Positions 7,252 to 9,124 of a stretch of DNA of 9,124 nt are shown here, in pieces. The notes under the pieces were generated by a model, which worked only from the letters and a program-made list of their open reading frames with translations, was not told the DNA's origin and did no database searches. The DNA comes from Clostridiales bacterium (GTDB taxonomy: Bacteria > Bacillota > Clostridia > Oscillospirales > Oscillospiraceae), in assembly GCA_019422005.1 (NCBI GenBank), contig JAHZEF010000055.1:4912-14035 (forward strand). The letters run 5' to 3'. Both the position numbers and the translations under genes were made by a program. Each line of letters begins with the position of its first letter. The first letter of the stretch is position 1.

Positions 7252-8199
7252 TTAGAAACTCTGACCGAAGGACGTATCAAAATGCTTGTTGATCTGCTCG
7301 GTAAATTCCGCCGCCGCGTTGTAGCCCATTTTCTTCTGACGGTTGTTCATGGCCGCAACCTCCAGAATCACCGCCAGGTTGCGCCCCGGCGTAATTGGAA
7401 TGGTGATTGCGGGAATCTTGACGCCGAGGATGTCGGTATACTGATTCTCCAGCCCCAGACGGTCGTACACCTCGCCGTCGCGCCACGGCACAATATTGAT
7501 AATCAGGTCGATATCGGCGCTGTCCTTGACCGCAGCCATACCGAACAGCTTGGCAACATTGATGACGCCGATGCCGCGCAGCTCAATATAGTGCCGGATC
7601 AGCTCCGGCGCCGTCCCAAAACATTTCTTGGAAGAGACCTTTTTGATTTCCACCGCATCGTCGGCAATCAGCCGGTGGCCGCGCTTGAGCAGCTCCACCG
7701 CCGCCTCGGATTTGCCGATGCCGCTCTCGCCCAGCAGCAGCAGCCCTTCACCGTACACCTCCACCAGCACGCCGTGCCGGGTAATCCGCGGCGCAAGGTA
7801 AACTTTCAGCGCGGAAATCAGGCTGGAAACAATGTAGGATGTGGTTTCGCTTCCCTGCAAGATTGTGATATCATACTTTTCCGCCATCTCCAGACATTCC
7901 GGCAGCGGTTCCAGATCGCGTGAGATAATCAGGGCCGGAATCTTATAGGAAAAATAGCGGTCGAAGATTACCGTACGCTCTTCACTGGTCAGCTTGTTGA
8001 GATACGTCGTCTCCACCGTGCCGATAACCTGCAGGCGCATAGGCTCAAAGTGATCAAAATAACCGGCCAGCTGCAGGCCCGGCCTGCTGATGTCGTCCAC
8101 CGTGATGTTGATGCTCTCAAAATCCGTCGCTTTGTGCAGCAGTCTCAGGTTAAACTCCTTGACCAGTTGGGACAGCGGAACGCTGTATGAATTGATCAT
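7252..8199 (-). CDS. hprK: HPr kinase/phosphorylase
   Basis: Bifunctional enzyme that phosphorylates HPr of the sugar phosphotransferase system on its regulatory serine, and removes the phosphate again. It thereby sets carbon catabolite control and PTS activity in Bacillota. The 315-residue length is typical. The N-terminal domain covers about 1-130. The C-terminal catalytic domain holds His142 in RHGVLVEVYG, the P-loop GESGIGKS at 157-164, Asp180-Asp181 in ADDAVEI, the family signature ELRGIGVINVAKLFG at 206-220, and the PGRNLAVILEVAAMN loop at 271-285, with the second family-specific region. All expected catalytic elements are present. The ATG at 8199 follows GAGGTGAGAAGG. It has its own promoter and terminator, so it is probably monocistronic. 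In Bacillus hprK is usually followed by lgt, which is absent here. The substrate HPr is not encoded in this window. Confidence 0.98.
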   Translation of the reverse strand: MINSYSVPLSQLVKEFNLRLLHKATDFESINITVDDISRPGLQLAGYFDHFEPMRLQVIGTVETTYLNKLTSEERTVIFDRYFSYKIPALIISRDLEPLPECLEMAEKYDITILQGSETTSYIVSSLISALKVYLAPRITRHGVLVEVYGEGLLLLGESGIGKSEAAVELLKRGHRLIADDAVEIKKVSSKKCFGTAPELIRHYIELRGIGVINVAKLFGMAAVKDSADIDLIINIVPWRDGEVYDRLGLENQYTDILGVKIPAITIPITPGRNLAVILEVAAMNNRQKKMGYNAAAEFTEQINKHFDTSFGQSF

Positions 8200-8227
8200 T
8201 CCTTCTCACCTCATAGTTTGCTCAGTC

Positions 8228-8257
8228 GTCATATGGGCGCGGCAAACCGCCTATGAC
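8228..8257 (-). repeat. Inverted repeat in the hprK leader (hairpin or operator)
   Basis: GTCATA and TATGAC form perfect 6-base arms separated by 18 bases, which themselves can fold (GCGG-TTTG-CCGC on the minus strand). The element lies between the predicted hprK transcription start (about 8266) and the ribosome site (about 8200-8213). It could be a transcribed hairpin or a protein-binding palindrome. No known operator, such as a cre site, is recognised in it. Confidence 0.5.
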
Positions 8258-8272
8258 ATCGATAATATGGAT

Positions 8273-8301
8273 ATTATACCGTGAATATTCCAATTTCGCA
8301 A
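8273..8301 (-). promoter_or_regulatory. Sigma-A-type promoter of hprK
   Basis: On the minus strand: -35 TTGCGA (8296-8301), a 17-base spacer, and a perfect -10 TATAAT (8273-8278). Transcription would start near 8266, leaving a leader of about 67 bases that contains the inverted repeat. The promoter is back to back with that of rpmB, with 44 bases between the two -35 boxes. Confidence 0.78.
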
Positions 8302-8345
8302 CCAACCGGCCGTAAAAATAAAGACAAAAATCTTGCGGAAAACTC

Positions 8346-8374
8346 TTGCAATTTCATTCAATATCTGCTAGTAT
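8346..8374 (+). promoter_or_regulatory. Sigma-A-type promoter of rpmB
   Basis: -35 TTGCAA (8346-8351), a 17-base spacer, and -10 TAGTAT (8369-8374), preceded by TGC as an extended -10. The surrounding sequence is AT-rich compared with the rest of the window. The predicted leader to the GTG start is about 50 bases. An alternative -10, TATATT, overlaps three bases downstream. Confidence 0.65.
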
Positions 8375-8417
8375 ATTTAGCAGCGTCTTCGGCGTTTATG
8401 TTGAATTTCTGTGTGGC

Positions 8418-8426
8418 AAGGAGGTG
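8418..8426 (+). promoter_or_regulatory. Near-perfect ribosome binding site of rpmB
   Basis: AAGGAGGTG is almost fully complementary to the 3' end of 16S rRNA and stands 6 bases before the GTG at 8433. It decides the start. An earlier in-frame GTG (8424-8426) lies inside this site and cannot be used with it. High translation is expected for a ribosomal protein. Confidence 0.85.
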
Positions 8427-8432
8427 CAGCCA

Positions 8433-8621
8433 GTGGCTAAGTGCGATATTTGCGGCAAAGGTGTTGCGTTCGGCATCAAGGTTTCTCACTCTCACAGACG
8501 CTCCAACCGGATGTGGAAGCCCAATGTCAAGCGTGTAAAGGCAATTGTTGACGGTTCTCCGTGCCATGTTTACGTCTGTACGAGATGTTTGCGTTCCAAC
8601 AAGGTTGAGCGCGCAGTCTGA
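8433..8621 (+). CDS. rpmB: 50S ribosomal protein L28, zinc-binding (four-cysteine) form
   Basis: Component of the large ribosomal subunit. The 62-residue protein starts at GTG and begins VAKCDICGKG, matching the family start MAKC-x-x-CGKG. The stretch VSHSHRRSNRMWKPN at 17-31 and the end VYVCTRCLRS at 46-55 are typical of L28. Cysteine pairs Cys4/Cys7 and Cys49/Cys52 make up a zinc ribbon, so this is the C+ form and not the zinc-independent C- paralogue; an extra cysteine is at 44. The ATG upstream at 8346 would add 29 unrelated residues that span the promoter and ribosome site, so it is rejected. The gene is transcribed away from hprK, has its own promoter and terminator, and stands alone. 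In Bacillus, rpmB has a different neighbourhood (beside yloU). Confidence 0.96.
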   Translation: MAKCDICGKGVAFGIKVSHSHRRSNRMWKPNVKRVKAIVDGSPCHVYVCTRCLRSNKVERAV

Positions 8622-8639
8622 TAACGAAATACGGAACGG

Positions 8640-8655
8640 AAAAGGCAAGCCTTTT
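8640..8655 (+). repeat. Short A/T-flanked hairpin after rpmB
   Basis: AAAAGG and CCTTTT pair around a four-base CAAG loop, 18 bases after the rpmB stop codon. No separate T run follows. It might slow polymerase or protect the transcript's 3' end, ahead of the stronger hairpin at 8693. This is a weak call. Confidence 0.35.
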
Positions 8656-8664
8656 GGCGCGTCC

Positions 8665-8832
8665 TCACAAGGGTATTTTCAAAATGTACGGGAAGGCAGG
8701 TATTGCGGCAGCAATACCTGCCTTTTCCTGTGCGCTTTTTACGGCATTTAGGGAACCAACCGCACCAATATCGGTGTAATGGATTTCCACGGCCTGTCTT
8801 GCATACTTGGACCAATTCACATCCTTACTCAT
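8665..8832 (-). CDS. Possible small protein of unknown function, doubtful
   Basis: A 55-residue frame begins MSKDVNWSKYARQAVEIHY and ends with AFPYILKIPL. I do not recognise it. The composition is ordinary for a soluble protein: mixed charge and aromatic residues, no signal peptide, and a mildly hydrophobic C-terminus. The frame stays open upstream as far as an ATG at 9045, but that extension reads through the strong hairpin at 8954-9002 and looks like chance. Against it: there is no good ribosome site before the ATG at 8832 (only AAGAAG about 10 bases away) and no clear promoter. The last third also lies across the rpmB terminator palindrome. It could be a remnant of a former gene or a chance frame. 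Confidence 0.15.
   Translation of the reverse strand: MSKDVNWSKYARQAVEIHYTDIGAVGSLNAVKSAQEKAGIAAAIPAFPYILKIPL
8693..8726 (+). terminator. Intrinsic terminator of rpmB
   Basis: A perfect 12-base-pair stem, GGCAGGTATTGC with GCAATACCTGCC, closes on a GGCA loop. It is followed by TTTTCC and preceded by AA that can pair with the first two T. It begins 71 bases after the rpmB stop codon. On the minus strand only two T follow the stem, so termination is mainly rightward. Confidence 0.85.
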
Positions 8833-8926
8833 GTACCACAATCTTCTTAATAAACAACCGCTTTCTATTTTCCAGCGGTGCGGCCAAAAGGCTATGGCAA
8901 CCGTCAAAAAATCAGCCGGCATGAAC

Positions 8927-8947
8927 GCAGGCACAGCCTGCACAGGC
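8927..8947. repeat. Two overlapping palindromes
   Basis: GCAGGC-ACA-GCCTGC (8927-8941) overlaps GCCTG-CA-CAGGC (8936-8947), sharing the central GCCTGC. The two hairpins are mutually exclusive in RNA. They lie 7 bases before the terminator stem. Function is unknown. Confidence 0.4.
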
Positions 8948-8953
8948 AAGGCA

Positions 8954-9002
8954 AACAAAGCGATACCCAACCGTTTCCGGTCGGGCATCGCTTTGTTTTT
9001 TT
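8954..9002 (+). terminator. Strong rightward intrinsic terminator without an assigned gene
   Basis: AACAAAGCGAT (8954-8964) pairs perfectly with ATCGCTTTGTT (8987-8997). Inside it CCC pairs with GGG, and ACCG with CGGT around a TTTC loop, each block separated by a single A-C mismatch. That is 18 base pairs in all, followed by a further five T. The nearest known rightward gene, rpmB, already has its own terminator 230 bases upstream. On the minus strand the T tail is short (TTTG within the stem, then GCC), so it is a poorer leftward terminator for the right-edge frame. Confidence 0.8.
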
Positions 9003-9073
9003 GTGCTCGCTCAAGCGTCAGATGCCGCCGCTGCGGCCAGCCCACAGAGCAGGCGCCGCCCTGCGGGACAAAC

Positions 9074-9124
9074 TCACTTCTCCAGCTCAGACCAGTCTCT
9101 CGGAGGCGTGATCTCGGTCCAGGT
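9074..9124 (-). CDS. Possible C-terminus of a leftward gene entering from the right edge
   Basis: Reading leftward from the window edge, 16 codons give TWTEITPPRDWSELEK followed by TGA. The acidic, Pro- and Trp-containing tail looks more protein-like than the other frames here, but the stretch is too short to identify a family or to exclude chance. It would converge on rpmB, with the hairpin at 8954-9002 between the two. Confidence 0.35.
   Translation of the reverse strand, partial: TWTEITPPRDWSELEK

Larger units (their letters stand above)
8727..9073. other. Gene-poor stretch between rpmB and the right-edge frame
   Basis: About 350 bases with no gene I can defend. The segment 8740-8880 is visibly more AT-rich than the flanking genes. 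It holds the upstream part of the doubtful minus-strand frame at 8665-8832, overlapping palindromes at 8927-8947 and the strong rightward terminator at 8954-9002. From about 9003 it becomes GC-rich again. No tRNA, known riboswitch core or insertion-sequence end was recognised. A plus-strand frame opens at 8894 and runs to the edge, but it has no ribosome site. Confidence 0.6.

Noticed and set aside
6251..7255. Plus-strand frame of 334 codons opposite murB
   Set aside because: Antisense shadow. It even crosses the murB promoter and the hprK terminator, and its product is low-complexity and Arg/His-rich.
8200..8345. Catabolite-responsive (cre) operator near the hprK promoter
   Set aside because: No sequence fitting the cre consensus with its central CG and flanking half-sites was found.
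8346..8432. Upstream ATG extension of the L28 gene
   Set aside because: The extension covers the likely promoter -35/-10 and the AAGGAGGTG site, and the added residues are not part of L28.
8836..9045. Upstream extension of the doubtful minus-strand frame (to 126 codons)
   Set aside because: It reads through the long hairpin, has no ribosome site before the ATG at 9045, and the residues resemble no protein I know.
8894..9124. Plus-strand frame open to the right edge with a CRRCGQ motif
   Set aside because: It runs through the strong terminator at 8954-9002, has no ribosome site, and the cysteine motif comes from a locally GC-rich stretch.
1..9124. CRISPR arrays, transposases, insertion-sequence ends, tRNA or rRNA genes
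   Set aside because: Looked for on both strands; no regularly spaced repeats, transposase motifs or cloverleaf-like segments were seen.

Overview
The window looks like a core-genome segment from a moderately GC-rich Bacillota. HPr kinase/phosphorylase, WhiA, YvcK/GlmR and a short-form (type II) MurB together point to Gram-positive low-GC-lineage bacteria. The GC-rich codon choice and the order murB-rapZ-yvcK-whiA-dnaE suggest a Clostridia member, perhaps Oscillospiraceae/Ruminococcaceae-like. The family-level placement is inference; no taxonomic search was possible.

Layout. Positions 1 to 7117 hold a tightly packed leftward (minus-strand) operon. In transcription order it is murB (TTG start at 7117), rapZ, yvcK (glmR), whiA and dnaE, the last running off the left edge and lacking roughly its final 25-30 residues. 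Gaps between these genes are only 9-14 bases. A good sigma-A-type promoter with an extended -10 lies at 7169-7197, just upstream of murB. Next to it, at 7210-7240, is the intrinsic terminator of the preceding gene hprK (7252-8199, also leftward). hprK has its own promoter (8273-8301) and a leader carrying an inverted repeat. Facing away from hprK, a second promoter (8346-8374) drives rpmB (ribosomal protein L28, 8433-8621, plus strand), which ends at a strong hairpin terminator (8693-8724). The right end (8727-9073) has no convincing gene but holds a second, very strong plus-strand hairpin terminator at 8954-9002 with nothing obvious to terminate. The last 51 bases may be the C-terminus of a leftward gene entering from the right.

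How the genes fit together. MurB makes UDP-MurNAc from the UDP-GlcNAc branch. YvcK/GlmR is known in Bacillus to bind UDP-GlcNAc and to be needed for growth on gluconeogenic carbon. RapZ/YvcJ is its usual partner gene and in E. coli senses glucosamine-6-phosphate. HprK reads glycolytic state and phosphorylates HPr. The block therefore links carbon status to cell-wall precursor supply, with WhiA (division/chromosome-linked DNA-binding protein) and a replicative polymerase co-transcribed downstream.

No undescribed defence, mobile or biosynthetic system is visible. The points most worth checking are the orphan terminator and the gene-poor stretch before it, the hprK leader inverted repeat, and the TTG start of murB, which a longest-ORF caller would misplace by 30 codons.
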